Program-made: the position numbers and the translations under genes
Part shown: in pieces, positions 9,405 to 21,201 of the stretch
How positions within the stretch are numbered: the first letter of the stretch is position 1
Layout: every line of letters starts with the position of its first letter
Assembly (NCBI RefSeq): GCF_018860425.1
Contig: NZ_JAHKPI010000014.1
Span: 62,001 to 126,000 of the forward strand
DNA: 64,000 nucleotides
Origin: Marinobacter sp. F3R08
Lineage (GTDB): Bacteria > Pseudomonadota > Gammaproteobacteria > Pseudomonadales > Oleiphilaceae
Direction: 5' to 3'
The notes under the pieces: generated by a model
What the model saw: the letters and a program-made list of their open reading frames with translations, nothing else
Told to the model about the DNA's origin: nothing
The model's database searches: none

Positions 9405-10598
9405 TTGAACCACGCCACCGACCTTCTTCTGATTGGCGGGATAATGCTCCTCGCTCTGGGCGCTCACACGCTGGGCCAGAGGGTTCATGTTCCCCGGGTA
9501 ACGCTGCTCTTGCTCGTAGGGGCACTGGCGGGCCCCTCGCTTCTGGATGTCATTCCAATACGAGTGAGTGACAACTTCCCGCTGGTTACCGAGTTGACCC
9601 TGGCCATGGTGGGATTTCTGCTGGGCGAGCGAATGTCGGTGCGGGATCTGAAGGACGGTCGGGAAGCCATCCTGGTAAGCCTCGCCGTCACCCTGGTTAC
9701 CGCACTGATCATTTTCTTTGTTATCTGGCTGGTCACCAGAAACCTGACCGCATCTCTCTTGCTGGCGGCCATCGCCACGGCCACAGATCCTGCCGCCACA
9801 CTGGACGTCATCCGGGAATCAGGGGCCCGGGGGCCCCTGACCCGGGTGGTGGCTCAGGTTGTCGCCATAGACGATGCCTGGGGGGCTATCCTGTTCAGTA
9901 TTCTGCTGGTCTTCGCCGAACTGGTTTCAGGTAATGGATCGGCGATACTCCCGTCGATCGGATACGGTGTCTATGAAGTGGTGGGCGCCCTGGTTCTGGG
10001 TATCATCCTTGGCCTGCCCATGGCCTGGATGACCGGCCGGCTCAAACCGGGGGAGCCGATGCTGCTGGAATCCGCCGGCTTCGTGTTTCTTGCAGCGGGT
10101 ATTGCGGGTGCTCTGGAGCTTTCCTATCTGCTCACCTGCATGGCACTGGGCGTTACCGTCGCAAACCGTGCCCACCATCATGTTCGCCCCTTTCGCTCTA
10201 TCGAAGGAATTATCGAGCCCTTCCTGGCCACCTTCTTTTTCCTTGCAGGGTTCAGTCTGGAGTGGGAATTACTGCCTACGCTGGGCCTGCTTGGTGGCGC
10301 CTACGTCGCAGCACGGATAGCCGGGCGGGTACTCGGTGGCGCAGTGGGTGCCCAGCTGGCCCATTCCGATCATACCGTCAGGCTGCGCAACGGAGCCTGC
10401 CTGCTGCCACAGGCCGGTGTGGCCATGGGTCTGGCATTGGTGGCGACGAACCGGCTGCCCGAGGTCGCCTTCATTCTGCCCCTGGTCATCGCCTCTACCG
10501 TGTTCTTCGAGCTCATTGGCCCGCCGATCACCATCTATAATCTCAAACGTGCCGGGGAAACCGGCAAGGGTTATGAGGAACCAGCCGACGACGACTGA
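9405..10598 (+). CDS. Monovalent cation/proton antiporter (CPA family)
   Basis: 397 residues with about 12 hydrophobic segments, an integral inner-membrane exchanger. TATDPAATLDV and VVAIDDAWGAILFS carry the acidic residues in membrane segments typical of CPA-type Na+(K+)/H+ antiporters. There is no C-terminal RCK/TrkA domain, and the C-terminus is short and acidic. The start is TTG at 9405, supported by AGGAG about eight bases upstream inside the end of ybaK. The ion specificity is not readable from sequence. A hairpin with a T run follows. Confidence 0.85.
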   Translation: MNHATDLLLIGGIMLLALGAHTLGQRVHVPRVTLLLLVGALAGPSLLDVIPIRVSDNFPLVTELTLAMVGFLLGERMSVRDLKDGREAILVSLAVTLVTALIIFFVIWLVTRNLTASLLLAAIATATDPAATLDVIRESGARGPLTRVVAQVVAIDDAWGAILFSILLVFAELVSGNGSAILPSIGYGVYEVVGALVLGIILGLPMAWMTGRLKPGEPMLLESAGFVFLAAGIAGALELSYLLTCMALGVTVANRAHHHVRPFRSIEGIIEPFLATFFFLAGFSLEWELLPTLGLLGGAYVAARIAGRVLGGAVGAQLAHSDHTVRLRNGACLLPQAGVAMGLALVATNRLPEVAFILPLVIASTVFFELIGPPITIYNLKRAGETGKGYEEPADDD

Positions 10599-10608
10599 GA
10601 TTCCACAA

Positions 10609-10644
10609 AAAAACCGGAGAACCCCTCAGGGCTGTCCGGTTTTT
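10609..10644. terminator. Bidirectional intrinsic terminator between antiporter and icd
   Basis: The arms AAAAACCGGA (10609-10618) and TCCGGTTTTT (10635-10644) are exactly complementary, with a further CCC/GGG pairing inside the loop. A and T runs at the two ends make it suitable for both convergent genes. Confidence 0.8.
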
Positions 10645-10685
10645 GATAGCCTCCGGTTATTACCTCCGGAGGCTCTGACGCTGAC

Positions 10686-12929
<2,244 letters not shown>

Positions 12930-13032
12930 TTTCGTCCTCAGGCTAATGGGTGGGTTCAGGACGGTCATGGCGGGGTCAGACGTCTTTTGAACGTCCGACC
13001 TGAGCAATGACTGATTTGGAACTTTTGATAGG

Positions 13033-13083
13033 CTTACTAAGATACCATTTTTTCATCATTTTTGGTTACGATCTTAGTATAAG
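13033..13083 (-). promoter_or_regulatory. Spaced dyad in the icd upstream region
   Basis: CTTACTAAGAT (13033-13043) and ATCTTAGTATAAG (13071-13083) form an inverted repeat about 27 bases apart. The upstream arm overlaps a possible minus-strand -10 (TATACT). It is AT-rich, so an operator is more likely than a terminator. No regulator can be named. Confidence 0.4.
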
Positions 13084-13169
13084 AACGGACTAAAAATGCC
13101 TGATCTTCCGTTACAAGACGATGAAATGGTGGGAATTTACGAAACTTTCTAACATTGTCTGGAGCAGAC

Positions 13170-13204
13170 AAAGCGCGGCTGGAGCCCTCCAAAACGCGCT
13201 TTTT
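13170..13204 (-). terminator. Hairpin downstream of aacS
   Basis: The arms AAAGCGCG (13170-13177) and CGCGCTTT (13195-13202) are exactly complementary with a 17-base loop. It lies about 150 bases beyond the aacS stop. The T run is better on the plus strand than on the minus, so its role in ending the 3HB operon is uncertain. Confidence 0.4.
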
Positions 13205-13355
13205 CCGGTACATACGCGGACGACCGGGCTCTGCCATTGCTACTTCTGAAAAACAGATACCGGCCGTTTGCGGCCACTTATTGTCAACAAAACCTGTCGC
13301 AACCAGGTGCCTGGCCGGATGAACCAACGGTGCAGTCCGGCCAGGCGTCAGTCCC

Positions 13356-15344
13356 TCACTCCGGCAACAACCCGACCGCAGCCAACCGCTCGCGGATATG
13401 GTCCAGCGCTTCGGGATTTCCGAGGGCATCCCGGTTGTCCGCCTTTTTCGAACCATTGATCAACCGCGCCACGGCGAGTTCCACTTTCTTGCCACTGCGG
13501 GTGTACGGGATGTCGTTCACCTGCACGATGTGCCGGGGCACATGGCGTGGACTGGCGCCTTCACGGATGCGGCTCTTCAGCTGTTTCAGAAGGTCGTCAT
13601 TGATGGCCTGGTCTCCGGCAGGGACAACCAGCAGAACCACTTCCACATCACCTTCAATCTGGCGACCTACCACCAGGCTGTCTTTCACCTCAGCCACAGT
13701 TTCCACCTGACGGTAGATTTCAGCAGTGCCGATGCGCACACCCCCGGGGTTGAGGGTCGCATCGGAGCGGCCATAGATAATGGCGCCGCCATGTTCGGTG
13801 AATTCAATGAAGTCACCGTGGGCCCAGACCTTCGGGAAGCTGTTGAAATAGGCATCGCGGTAGCGCTCGCCGTCCGGATCCTGCCAGAAGCTCACAGGCA
13901 TGGACGGAAGAGGCTGTCGGCAGACCAGTTCCCCACGGCCGCCGCTGACCGGCTGACCGTCGTCGCCATAGGCAACCGCGTCAACACCGAGGAAGCGGCA
14001 CTGAATTTCCCCACGGCGCACTGGCAACATCGGGGTAGAACCAACAAAGCAGCCACAAATATCGGTACCGCCGGCGATGGAGCCAAGCAGGGCATCGGGG
14101 GCACCCTCGCTGTACATCCAGTCATAGTCCTCCGGCAACAGCGGTGAACCGGTAGAAAACACCACCCGGAGGTTGCTCTGGTCCAGAGTTTTTGCAGGCT
14201 GAAGTTCCGCCTTCCGGCAGCCCGCAATAAACCGGGCACTGGTGCCGAAATGTGTGACCTTTTCCTCCGCCACGGTTTCCCACAGGAAGTTAAGGCCCGG
14301 GTATCCCGGTGATCCGTCGACGGTAATCACCGCAGCACCGGTCATCAGGGCTGAGGCCTGCCAGTTCCACATCATCCAGCCACAGGTGGTGAAGTACAGG
14401 AACCGGTCTTCCGGACCAACGTCACCATGCAACATCAGTTCCTTGGCGTGGTTAACCAGCAGACCAGCGTTGCCGTGGACAATACACTTGGGTTTGCCCG
14501 TGGTCCCGGAGGAATACAGGATATAAACCGGATGATCCGGTGGCAGCGGCGTGAAGGAGGGTGCATGGCCTGCACCGGCCGCTATGGCGTCTTCCCAGGT
14601 GGCAACACGCTCACCCGTGATCGGTGCTTCGTTTGGCAGTTGCTGGACACTGACGACTGTTTTGAGGGTCGGCAGGCCCGCAATCAGCTCGGCGAAATCC
14701 TGCTGGCGAGCAAAAACCTTACCGCCGTAACCGTACCCATTCACCACGATCAGAGCAGCGGGTTCAATCTGACCAAAACGGTCGAGAATCGCGCCCACGC
14801 CAAAATCCGGAGAGGCAGAGCTCCAGACCGCGCCCATACTGGTCGCCGCCAGCATGCCAACAAGCGCTTCGTAGCCATTGGTCACAACACCGGCAACGCG
14901 ATCACCCTGCCCAATACCCTTACTGCGCAGAAAGGCTTCCAGGGCACCGGCATCCGCTTTGACCTGGGCATAGGTACGACGGAGTACGGGACGGGTTTCA
15001 CAGTAGGCGACTACCGCTTCACGGTCGGCATGCTCGCCATCAGCAAGCCGAAGCAGATTGGCGGCAAAGTTCAGTTTCATACCCGGAAACCACTCGGCGC
15101 CAGGCATGTCGCGCTTGCCGAGCACCCGGTCGGCCGGGGTATCGCAAACCAGGCCGCAATAATCCCACACCTTCTGCCAGAAGGTTTCCAGTTCTGCCAC
15201 CGACCACTGGTGCAAAGCATGGTAATCCGCAAAAGGCCCGAAACCCTGCTGTTCGAGCCAGGCCTTGAACTGCCCCATACGGGAATTGGTCAGCGTGGCA
15301 TCCGAGGGAGACCAGACTACCGGTGATTGTTCTGTGTTACTCAT
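13356..15344 (-). CDS. aacS: Acetoacetyl-CoA synthetase
   Basis: 662 residues, full length for acetoacetate-CoA ligase, which activates acetoacetate with ATP and CoA in the cytoplasm. The AMP-binding motif YILYSSGTTGKPKCIVHG is clear, as are FYFTTCGWMMWNW-type (RFLYFTTCGWMMWNWQ) and GRSDATLNPGGVRIGTAEIYR of the ANL superfamily. It is the last gene of a five-gene run (dctP-dctQ-dctM-bdhA-aacS) and starts 16 bases after the bdhA stop. In context it completes 3HB to acetoacetate to acetoacetyl-CoA. Acetyl-CoA synthetase is the alternative, but the neighbours and length favour acetoacetate. Confidence 0.93.
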   Translation of the reverse strand: MSNTEQSPVVWSPSDATLTNSRMGQFKAWLEQQGFGPFADYHALHQWSVAELETFWQKVWDYCGLVCDTPADRVLGKRDMPGAEWFPGMKLNFAANLLRLADGEHADREAVVAYCETRPVLRRTYAQVKADAGALEAFLRSKGIGQGDRVAGVVTNGYEALVGMLAATSMGAVWSSASPDFGVGAILDRFGQIEPAALIVVNGYGYGGKVFARQQDFAELIAGLPTLKTVVSVQQLPNEAPITGERVATWEDAIAAGAGHAPSFTPLPPDHPVYILYSSGTTGKPKCIVHGNAGLLVNHAKELMLHGDVGPEDRFLYFTTCGWMMWNWQASALMTGAAVITVDGSPGYPGLNFLWETVAEEKVTHFGTSARFIAGCRKAELQPAKTLDQSNLRVVFSTGSPLLPEDYDWMYSEGAPDALLGSIAGGTDICGCFVGSTPMLPVRRGEIQCRFLGVDAVAYGDDGQPVSGGRGELVCRQPLPSMPVSFWQDPDGERYRDAYFNSFPKVWAHGDFIEFTEHGGAIIYGRSDATLNPGGVRIGTAEIYRQVETVAEVKDSLVVGRQIEGDVEVVLLVVPAGDQAINDDLLKQLKSRIREGASPRHVPRHIVQVNDIPYTRSGKKVELAVARLINGSKKADNRDALGNPEALDHIRERLAAVGLLPE

Positions 15345-15360
15345 CCGTCTCTCCTGTTAC

Positions 15361-16140
15361 TTACTGCATGTGCCAGCCGTGGCTGACCACGATGGATTGG
15401 CCGGTCAGTGCCGCTGAAGGGAATGCCGCCAGGTGCACCGCCAGTTCGGACACATCCTCCAGCGTCGTGAATTCCCCGTCCACCGTATTTTTCAGCATCA
15501 CCTTGCTGATCACTTCTTCCTCTGAAATCCCCAACTCCTTTGCCTGCTCGGGAATCTGTTTGTCCACCAGCGGCGTGCGCACAAAGCCGGGGCAGATGAT
15601 GTTGCTGCGCACCCCGTGTTCCGCGCCTTCTTTGGCAACCGCTCGACAAAGGCCGAGCATGCCATGCTTGGCCGCCACGTAAGGAGATTTCAGTGGTGAC
15701 GCTTCCAGGGAGTGCACGGAACCCATGTACAGCATGGTGCCGCCACCATGCTCATACATCTGACGGAGTGCCGCCCGGGTAACAAGGAAAGCGCCATCCA
15801 GATGCACACTCATCACTTTGCTCCAGTCAGAGAACGCCAGCTTATGTACCGGGTCAATGTGCTGGATACCGGCATTGGCGAGGGCGATATCCAGACCGCC
15901 CCACTTCTCGACCACGGCCGCCACGCCATCATCAACGGCCTTTTCATCGGTGACATCCATGGCCAGAGCCATGGCGGTGCCGCCGGCCTTTTCGATGGCA
16001 TCAACGGCTTCCTGTGCACCGTCAAGTGTCAGGTCTGCAACCGCAACCCTGGCGCCCTCCCGACCGTAGTGTTCGGCGATGGCCCGGCCAATGCCGCGGC
16101 CGGCGCCGGTAATAAGTGCTATCCGGTTTTCCAGACGCAT
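15361..16140 (-). CDS. bdhA: 3-hydroxybutyrate dehydrogenase (short-chain dehydrogenase)
   Basis: 259 residues, the usual size for BdhA, which oxidises (R)-3-hydroxybutyrate to acetoacetate with NAD+. The cofactor motif [10 protein letters not shown] is at residues 11-20, NAG at about 90, and the catalytic Tyr-x-x-x-Lys is in SPYVAAKHG. The frame runs up to 16248, inside dctM, but the ATG at 16140 has AAGGAG nine bases upstream and begins [14 protein letters not shown] as expected. It lies between the transporter and aacS in the same operon. Confidence 0.93.
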   Translation of the reverse strand: MRLENRIALITGAGRGIGRAIAEHYGREGARVAVADLTLDGAQEAVDAIEKAGGTAMALAMDVTDEKAVDDGVAAVVEKWGGLDIALANAGIQHIDPVHKLAFSDWSKVMSVHLDGAFLVTRAALRQMYEHGGGTMLYMGSVHSLEASPLKSPYVAAKHGMLGLCRAVAKEGAEHGVRSNIICPGFVRTPLVDKQIPEQAKELGISEEEVISKVMLKNTVDGEFTTLEDVSELAVHLAAFPSAALTGQSIVVSHGWHMQ

Positions 16141-16153
16141 TGGTATTTTCTCC

Positions 16154-17518
16154 TTAGTCATAAGCCACGCTTGGCAGCCAGGTCGCGATTTCCGGCACGA
16201 CGAATACGATAGCCAGACCAACCAGCTGAATAATGATGAACGGAACAACGCCGCGATAAATATCGGTCACAGTGATCTCCGGCGGCGCCACACCTTTGAT
16301 GTAGAAGAGAGCAAAGCCGACCGGCGGGGTCAGGAACGACGTCTGCAGACACATCGCAAACAGGATGGTGAACCACACCAGATCAAAGCCGAGCTGCTGA
16401 ATCACGGGAGCCACCAGCGGCAGAATGATCAGTGTGATTTCCACCCAATCCAGGAAGAAGCCGAGCAGGAAGACACCGAACAGAATGGCAAGAACAATGC
16501 CGTAGGGACCGAAAGGCAGACCCAGCAGTGCGTCTTCGATGACCTGGTCACCGCCCAGTCCTCGCAGCACGACGGAGAAGGCTGTGGCACCCAGGAAAAT
16601 GGCGAAAATGAATGCAGCCGTGCGGGTTGTCTGCTGCATGGAGGAGTTGAGGACCTTCATGTTCAGTCGACCTGCCATCAGGGCCAGTATCAAGGCCCCA
16701 AGAGCACCAACACCGGACGCCTCCGTAGGTGTTGCTATCCCGGCAAAGATAGAGCCCAGCACACCCAGAATCAGCGCAGCCGTTGGTACAACGGCCTTTG
16801 CCACTTCCCAGACAATACTCCAGGTCACTTTCTCCGTGCCCTCAGGCACCGGCGCAATGTTCGGTTGTAGCATGGGACGGACGATGGCGTAGGTCACGTA
16901 CATAGCACCCAGCATAAGGCCGGGGAAGAATGCGCCCATGAACAAATCGCCCACGGAGGCTTCGGGAACCGCCAGGCGGTCGGCCATCAGCACCAGCATG
17001 ATGGAGGGAGGTATCAGGATACCAAGGGTTCCGGTGGCACAGGCGGTGCCCACGGCAAACCCCTTGTCATACTTGTGCTGCATCATCACGGGCAGGGACA
17101 GCATGCCGAGCAGCACGACGGACGCACCGATAATACCCGTGGTCGCCGCCAGCAGTACGCCGATAACAATAACGGTTACCGCATAGCCGCCGCGGACGGC
17201 GCCGAACAGTTTGACCATACTGTTCATCAGACGCTCTGCCACTCCGGACTGGTCAAGCATGATGCCCATGAAAATAAACATGGGCAGAGCGACAAGCGTC
17301 TCGCTGTTTACAACCTTCCATATCCGCTCGGGCACGAGCCCCATGGAGGAGGAATAGTCAAACCACAGATTTGCGCCAAAATTCTCTACGGCGATAACAC
17401 CTACAACGGTCCAGATAACCGCGGTGCCACCCAACACCCACGCAACCGGAAAACCGGTCATCAACAATGCCCCGAACGTCAGGAACATGCCGATTACAAA
17501 AAGGGTTTCAAGCTCCAT
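16154..17518 (-). CDS. dctM: TRAP transporter large permease (DctM family)
   Basis: 454 residues with about 12-13 membrane segments, the Na+-coupled transport subunit of a tripartite ATP-independent periplasmic system. Family features include [10 protein letters not shown] near the N-terminus, [14 protein letters not shown], and [19 protein letters not shown] followed by [15 protein letters not shown]. The start overlaps the dctQ stop as ATGA, indicating translational coupling. The cargo inferred from the downstream genes is 3-hydroxybutyrate or a related short hydroxy acid. Confidence 0.92.
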   Translation of the reverse strand: MELETLFVIGMFLTFGALLMTGFPVAWVLGGTAVIWTVVGVIAVENFGANLWFDYSSSMGLVPERIWKVVNSETLVALPMFIFMGIMLDQSGVAERLMNSMVKLFGAVRGGYAVTVIVIGVLLAATTGIIGASVVLLGMLSLPVMMQHKYDKGFAVGTACATGTLGILIPPSIMLVLMADRLAVPEASVGDLFMGAFFPGLMLGAMYVTYAIVRPMLQPNIAPVPEGTEKVTWSIVWEVAKAVVPTAALILGVLGSIFAGIATPTEASGVGALGALILALMAGRLNMKVLNSSMQQTTRTAAFIFAIFLGATAFSVVLRGLGGDQVIEDALLGLPFGPYGIVLAILFGVFLLGFFLDWVEITLIILPLVAPVIQQLGFDLVWFTILFAMCLQTSFLTPPVGFALFYIKGVAPPEITVTDIYRGVVPFIIIQLVGLAIVFVVPEIATWLPSVAYD

Positions 17519-18156
17519 CAGGACGCATCCTCTTTCTTGTTATCCCCGGACTCGATCCGAATTGGCTTCGGAAAACCGAAAAGCAGAGCAGTGACTTTCA
17601 GCAGACGGGATAGCGCTGCCAGAATCAGAAGAACAAAAGACAGTGCCAGGATACTCTTGAGAATCCAGCGGTACGGAAGCCCGGCAGGCGCCTGGCTGGT
17701 CTCGCCCTGCTCCCAGGAGCTAAAGGCGTATGGAATCATTTCGTAAACTGCCAGCCCGAGAAACGGTAACAACAGCAATAACAAGCCAATCAGTTCAATC
17801 CAGGCCTGACCTTTGAGCGACAGGCGCTCATGGATAACGTCCACCCTGACATGATCATCGGTTACCAGGGTATAGCCCAGGCCCAACAGCCAACCTGCGC
17901 CAGCCAGATGCCACTGCACTTCTTCCAGCGTCACCGACCCGGCGCCAAAGGCATAGCGGCCCACCACTGCATAGATGATCACACCTGTGACCGCTATCCA
18001 GAGCCAGGAAGCGCTCTTGCCTATCGCAGAAATCACACCATCCATAAACTGGCTGAGCGAAGTGGTCGGAAACTCGGTGTGATGGTGTATAAGTTGATCG
18101 GCGTCCGACACCGATACATGCACATCTGGCGATGAGCCTTTATCAGACACTGTCAT
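17518..18156 (-). CDS. dctQ: TRAP transporter small permease (DctQ family)
   Basis: 212 residues with four membrane segments, longer than the typical 160-190 because of a polar N-terminal extension (about 40 residues). WHLAGAGWLLGLGYTLVTDDHVRVDVIHERLS is the recognisable DctQ signature region. GAGGAA lies about nine bases before the ATG. It follows dctP by 113 bases containing a strong hairpin and overlaps dctM by ATGA. Confidence 0.9.
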   Translation of the reverse strand: MTVSDKGSSPDVHVSVSDADQLIHHHTEFPTTSLSQFMDGVISAIGKSASWLWIAVTGVIIYAVVGRYAFGAGSVTLEEVQWHLAGAGWLLGLGYTLVTDDHVRVDVIHERLSLKGQAWIELIGLLLLLLPFLGLAVYEMIPYAFSSWEQGETSQAPAGLPYRWILKSILALSFVLLILAALSRLLKVTALLFGFPKPIRIESGDNKKEDAS

Positions 18157-18194
18157 ACAACAGTTCCTCGTTCAGAAAGCCTGCCGTGAAACGA

Positions 18195-18216
18195 GGATGG
18201 CCCCGCAGGGCCATCC
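18195..18216 (-). promoter_or_regulatory. Stem-loop between dctP and dctQ
   Basis: GGATGGCCC (18195-18203) and GGGCCATCC (18208-18216) make a perfect 9-bp stem with a CGCA loop and no T run. Such a structure in a binding-protein operon commonly protects the 3' end of the first cistron and gives more binding protein than permease; that role here is inferred. Confidence 0.6.
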
Positions 18217-18269
18217 AGACTAGATAGGGGAGTACCGGGTTTTCCAGCTCCCCGGGTCAGCCCCGAACC

Positions 18270-19322
18270 TTAAAGATCCGCCGGAACATAGGCGCGGGTA
18301 TCCCACACCTTGTAGGAATCCATGAATTCCTGCTGGCTTTCATAGACGCGCTTGAAGTCGGCATCCTTGGAAGCTTCTTCCTGAAGCACTTCCTCGGTCA
18401 CGTCCTTCAGCTTGAGCAGCACTTCGCGAGGAATCTGGTCGGCCTGAACGCCCTTTTCCTGGAACTCAGCCAGAACCTTGCCGTTCTTGTACTCGCCTTC
18501 GGCCAGACCACGGGTAGTTGCCGCAGTACAGGAAGCCTCAACCAGTGCCTTCTGGGCATCGGTGGCACGATCCCACTCATCCTGATTGATCAGCATGTAC
18601 TGGGCTGTGAACTGCTGGTGCCAGCCCGGGAACAGGTTGTACTTGACCACCTGGTTGAAGCCAAGGATCTGGTCAATGGCGGGCATGGAGAATTCGGTCG
18701 CATCAATGGTGCCTTTTTCCAGTGCCTGGTAGAGCTCGCCACCCGGCATCATGGTAACGGAGGCACCCAGCTTCTCGAGAACCTTACCACCGAGGCCGGC
18801 AAAGCGAATCTTCAGGCCCTGGTAGTCTTCCAGTGTTTTGATCGGCTCAGCATACCAGCCCGCTGTTTCAGGCCCGATAATGCCGCACAGCTGTGCATGC
18901 ACGTCGAAGCCCTTGTTGGCGTAGGTTTCCTGCAGCATCTCGTGACCGCCACCGTAGTAATACCAACCAATGTAAGCCCAGGGCTTCATGCCGAAGGGTA
19001 CGGCGGCAAACAGAGGAATCGCTGGCACTTTGCCCTGGTCGTAGCCGATCCATGTATAGCCGGCAGAAACCTTGCCGTCCGAAACAGACTGCAGAATGTC
19101 GAACGGTGGAACCAGCTTGCCAGGCTCATAGACACGAACCTGAATGCTGCCATCGGAAGCGGTAGTGAGGTTGTCTGCGACCCAGGCGGCGGGAGAGCCC
19201 AGACCCGGAAGGTTGGTGGCGAAGGCGACTGGCATTTTCCAGCGCAGATCGTCTGCAAAAGCGGAACCGGTAGTAAGAGCGATCGCACCGGCCACACCGG
19301 TGAGAGCCTTGAGAAGTTTCAT
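18270..19322 (-). CDS. dctP: TRAP transporter solute-binding protein (DctP family)
   Basis: 350 residues, the periplasmic substrate receptor. The signal peptide is residues 1-23 (MKLLKALTG...GSAFA, then DDLRWKM). RFAGLGGKVLEKLGASVTMMPGGELYQALEKGTIDATEF is the DctP core that includes the carboxylate-binding Arg region. The frame opens six codons earlier, but the ATG at 19322 has AGGAG eight bases before it and starts the signal peptide. It is the first gene of the 3HB operon and lies about 160 bases below a predicted sigma-54 promoter. Confidence 0.92.
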   Translation of the reverse strand: MKLLKALTGVAGAIALTTGSAFADDLRWKMPVAFATNLPGLGSPAAWVADNLTTASDGSIQVRVYEPGKLVPPFDILQSVSDGKVSAGYTWIGYDQGKVPAIPLFAAVPFGMKPWAYIGWYYYGGGHEMLQETYANKGFDVHAQLCGIIGPETAGWYAEPIKTLEDYQGLKIRFAGLGGKVLEKLGASVTMMPGGELYQALEKGTIDATEFSMPAIDQILGFNQVVKYNLFPGWHQQFTAQYMLINQDEWDRATDAQKALVEASCTAATTRGLAEGEYKNGKVLAEFQEKGVQADQIPREVLLKLKDVTEEVLQEEASKDADFKRVYESQQEFMDSYKVWDTRAYVPADL

Positions 19323-19493
19323 TGGCAAGTCTCCTAACATTGTTATTGTATCTGGCCTGGAGCGGAGAGCCGGAGGCCTGATCTGATTATAGTCAGTGAA
19401 CGCAGGAACAGACCGACAAGGTTAATTGGTGGGTCCAACAGTTAGCGCCAGTCTTATTCACTGCATTGTTCTGACGTCCTGCACTCCGGAGAT

Positions 19494-19510
19494 AGCAGAG
19501 ACTATGCCAA
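19494..19510 (-). promoter_or_regulatory. Sigma-54 promoter of dctPQM-bdhA-aacS
   Basis: On the minus strand the sequence reads TTGGCATAGTCTCTGCT. GG and GC are exactly 10 bases apart, as required for the -24/-12 pair, and TTGGCA and TGCT match the consensus arms. Transcription should begin near 19483. Confidence 0.75.
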
Positions 19511-19572
19511 AATACTTTTTTTGTTCTTTTTCATGATGTTATGTTGCGCTCAAAAACCGGCAATACTCACAC

Positions 19573-19590
19573 TGTCCGAAATACCATACA
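19573..19590. promoter_or_regulatory. Activator site, promoter-proximal (3HB uptake operon)
   Basis: TGTCCGA-AATA-CCATACA, an 18-bp imperfect dyad centred about 86 bases upstream of the -12 element. It matches TGTCCGG-N4-CCGGACA at 11 of 14 defined positions. Confidence 0.6.
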
Positions 19591-19635
19591 CATCTAGACA
19601 TCAGTCGTAGGCATTTGTACGGATTACTGGACAGG

Positions 19636-19653
19636 CGTCCGGAATTCAGGACA
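19636..19653. promoter_or_regulatory. Activator site, distal (3HB uptake operon)
   Basis: On the minus strand TGTCCTG-AATT-CCGGACG, matching TGTCCGG-N4-CCGGACA at 12 of 14 positions. Its centre is 63 bases, close to six helical turns, from the proximal site. It overlaps the last codons of the activator gene. Confidence 0.6.
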
Positions 19654-21091
19654 TCTTGGCAAGCTTTTCGTAGAGCACAGACCTGGAAATGCCCAGCAGC
19701 TTTGCCGCCCGGGTCCGGTTACCGCGACTTGCGACCAGGGCTTCCTCGATGGCATGGGCTTCAGCCTCCGCCAATGTCTGGGATAGTGGCTGCACCGGTT
19801 GCGGCGTCAGCGATGACACCGGACGATTGCCATTGCGGGGAAGGACTTTGAAAATGGCATCCGCGTCCAGCAGTCCGCCTTCTTCTCCCATCGTCAACGC
19901 TCGCTCAAGGACGTTTCGCAATTCCCGGATATTGCCAGGCCAGTCATAACTGCCGAGGGCTGACACTCCCGCATCGGTGATTTCACCGCGCAGCTCCACT
20001 CCCTCACAAATTTCTTCCAGCAACGCTTCACAGAGCACGCCAAGATCCGCCAGACGGTCCCTGAGCGGTGGAATCGGGATTTCCAGAACATTGAGCCGGT
20101 AGTAGAGATCAGACCGGAACTCTCCTTCGGCAATCATTACCTCCAGGTTCCGGCTGGTGGCGGCAATCACACGGACATCCACAGACACCACTTTATTGGA
20201 ACCCAAAGGCTCGATTTCTCCCTCCTGCAACGCTCGCAGCAGCTTGGCCTGCAGCGGCAGAGGCATATCGCCCACCTCGTCCAGGAACAGGGTTCCGCCG
20301 TTGGCCAGCTGGAACTTACCGTCCCGGGTACGACGATCTGCACCGGTGTAGGCACCAGGCGCTACCCCGAAAAATTCGGCTTCAAGCAGGTTGTCCGGAA
20401 TGGCTGCAACGTTGACACCCACGAACGGTTTTTCCGCCCTGGCCGACACCGTATGAATGGCCTGCGCCAGAACCTCCTTACCTGTGCCGGTTTCGCCAAG
20501 CAGAAGGACCGGCATGTCTCGCCCCGCCGCCAGACGTGCCCGCCGCTTGACCTCAAGAGCCGCCGGACTCGCCCCGACAAAATCGCCCAGACTGTAACGG
20601 GTACCCCGTGACTTTTTCGCCAGAGCCTTGCGCGCAGCGGCCAGATCCTGGTGAAGCCTCCGGTACTTCGATACCAATGGCGTCAGGGGCTGCAGGTCGT
20701 CATAAAGGACAAACGCAACCGCACCGACTATCCGCCCCTCCTCGTCAAAGAAAGGCAGTCTGGTTACCACCAGCTGTTGCTGGTTGTGTTCCATAATATC
20801 CAGCAACAGCGGTTTGCCGGTTTCGACGACCTCTGGCATACGCGTATGCGGAATGACCTGGCGCACCAGCTTGCCGATAACGTGTGACGGATCGCCCAGG
20901 CCCAGCAGGTGGGAATAACTGCTGTTGATCCAGGTAATCCGGGCGGCCTGATCAACGGCAATCGCTCCGGCACTGGCTTCCTCGAACATCGGAAACAAGG
21001 CTTCGATCAGGTCTCGGGTAAGGCCACTCTTGTTCTTATCAGAAAACAGCTCTGTCATGTACCGCACACCAACGGGTCGAATATCATTCAT
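19646..21091 (-). CDS. Sigma-54-dependent transcriptional activator (PAS-AAA-Fis)
   Basis: 481 residues from the ATG at 21091; another ATG at 21058 is possible and neither has a strong ribosome site. The order is PAS (about 30-135), AAA+ domain with Walker A GETGTGKE (199-206), sigma-54 contact loop GAYTGA (246-251, Tyr replacing the common Phe), Walker B LFLDE (268-272), and a C-terminal Fis-type helix-turn-helix ([21 protein letters not shown]). It sits between two units that both carry sigma-54 promoters and shared dyads, so it is the probable activator of 3HB use. The PAS domain may sense the inducer. Confidence 0.92.
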   Translation of the reverse strand: MNDIRPVGVRYMTELFSDKNKSGLTRDLIEALFPMFEEASAGAIAVDQAARITWINSSYSHLLGLGDPSHVIGKLVRQVIPHTRMPEVVETGKPLLLDIMEHNQQQLVVTRLPFFDEEGRIVGAVAFVLYDDLQPLTPLVSKYRRLHQDLAAARKALAKKSRGTRYSLGDFVGASPAALEVKRRARLAAGRDMPVLLLGETGTGKEVLAQAIHTVSARAEKPFVGVNVAAIPDNLLEAEFFGVAPGAYTGADRRTRDGKFQLANGGTLFLDEVGDMPLPLQAKLLRALQEGEIEPLGSNKVVSVDVRVIAATSRNLEVMIAEGEFRSDLYYRLNVLEIPIPPLRDRLADLGVLCEALLEEICEGVELRGEITDAGVSALGSYDWPGNIRELRNVLERALTMGEEGGLLDADAIFKVLPRNGNRPVSSLTPQPVQPLSQTLAEAEAHAIEEALVASRGNRTRAAKLLGISRSVLYEKLAKMS

Positions 21092-21167
21092 GGTAGTAAC
21101 CCCGGCACCCGGCGGGCCGGATGCAGTCACGGAAGTATATGGGGCCCCCGGATCGGGAGCAAACGAA

Positions 21168-21190
21168 GCCGGCCCGCCAGAAGGGCCGGC
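21168..21190 (-). terminator. Hairpin between 3HB-oligomer hydrolase and activator
   Basis: GCCGGCCC (21168-21175) and GGGCCGGC (21183-21190) form a perfect 8-bp GC stem with a 7-base loop, followed on the minus strand by TTCGTTTG. It could terminate most hydrolase transcripts before the activator gene. Confidence 0.55.
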
Positions 21191-21201
21191 CACAGACGCT
21201 G

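Larger units (their letters stand above)
12930..13355. other. Intergenic region upstream of icd
   Basis: 426 bases between the aacS stop and the icd start. It contains a spaced inverted repeat at 13033-13083 and a hairpin at 13170-13202. Reading frames crossing it look non-coding to me. A TATACT on the minus strand (13076-13081) could be a -10 element for icd, but no good -35 is seen at 16-18 bases. Confidence 0.6.
19323..19645. other. Regulatory region of the 3HB uptake operon
   Basis: 323 bases between dctP and the activator gene. Going upstream from dctP it holds an untranslated leader of about 160 bases, a -24/-12 promoter and one full dyad site. A second dyad overlaps the end of the activator gene. 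No other gene is seen. Confidence 0.75.

Noticed and set aside
8694-9488. A 264-codon minus-strand frame opposite ybaK
   Set aside because: It is antisense to ybaK and overlaps the GGDEF gene start; ybaK has a clear family match and ribosome site.
9819-9841. GC-rich palindrome GGGGCCCGGGGGCCCC in the antiporter gene
   Set aside because: It encodes part of the protein in frame and needs no separate function; probably a by-product of codon choice.
13037-13456. A 139-codon frame, with an internal segment MAEPGRPRMYRKKRVL, in the gap upstream of icd
   Set aside because: It begins inside aacS in another frame. The internal part looks vaguely like a regulator N-terminus but has no helix-turn-helix and no ribosome site I can see.
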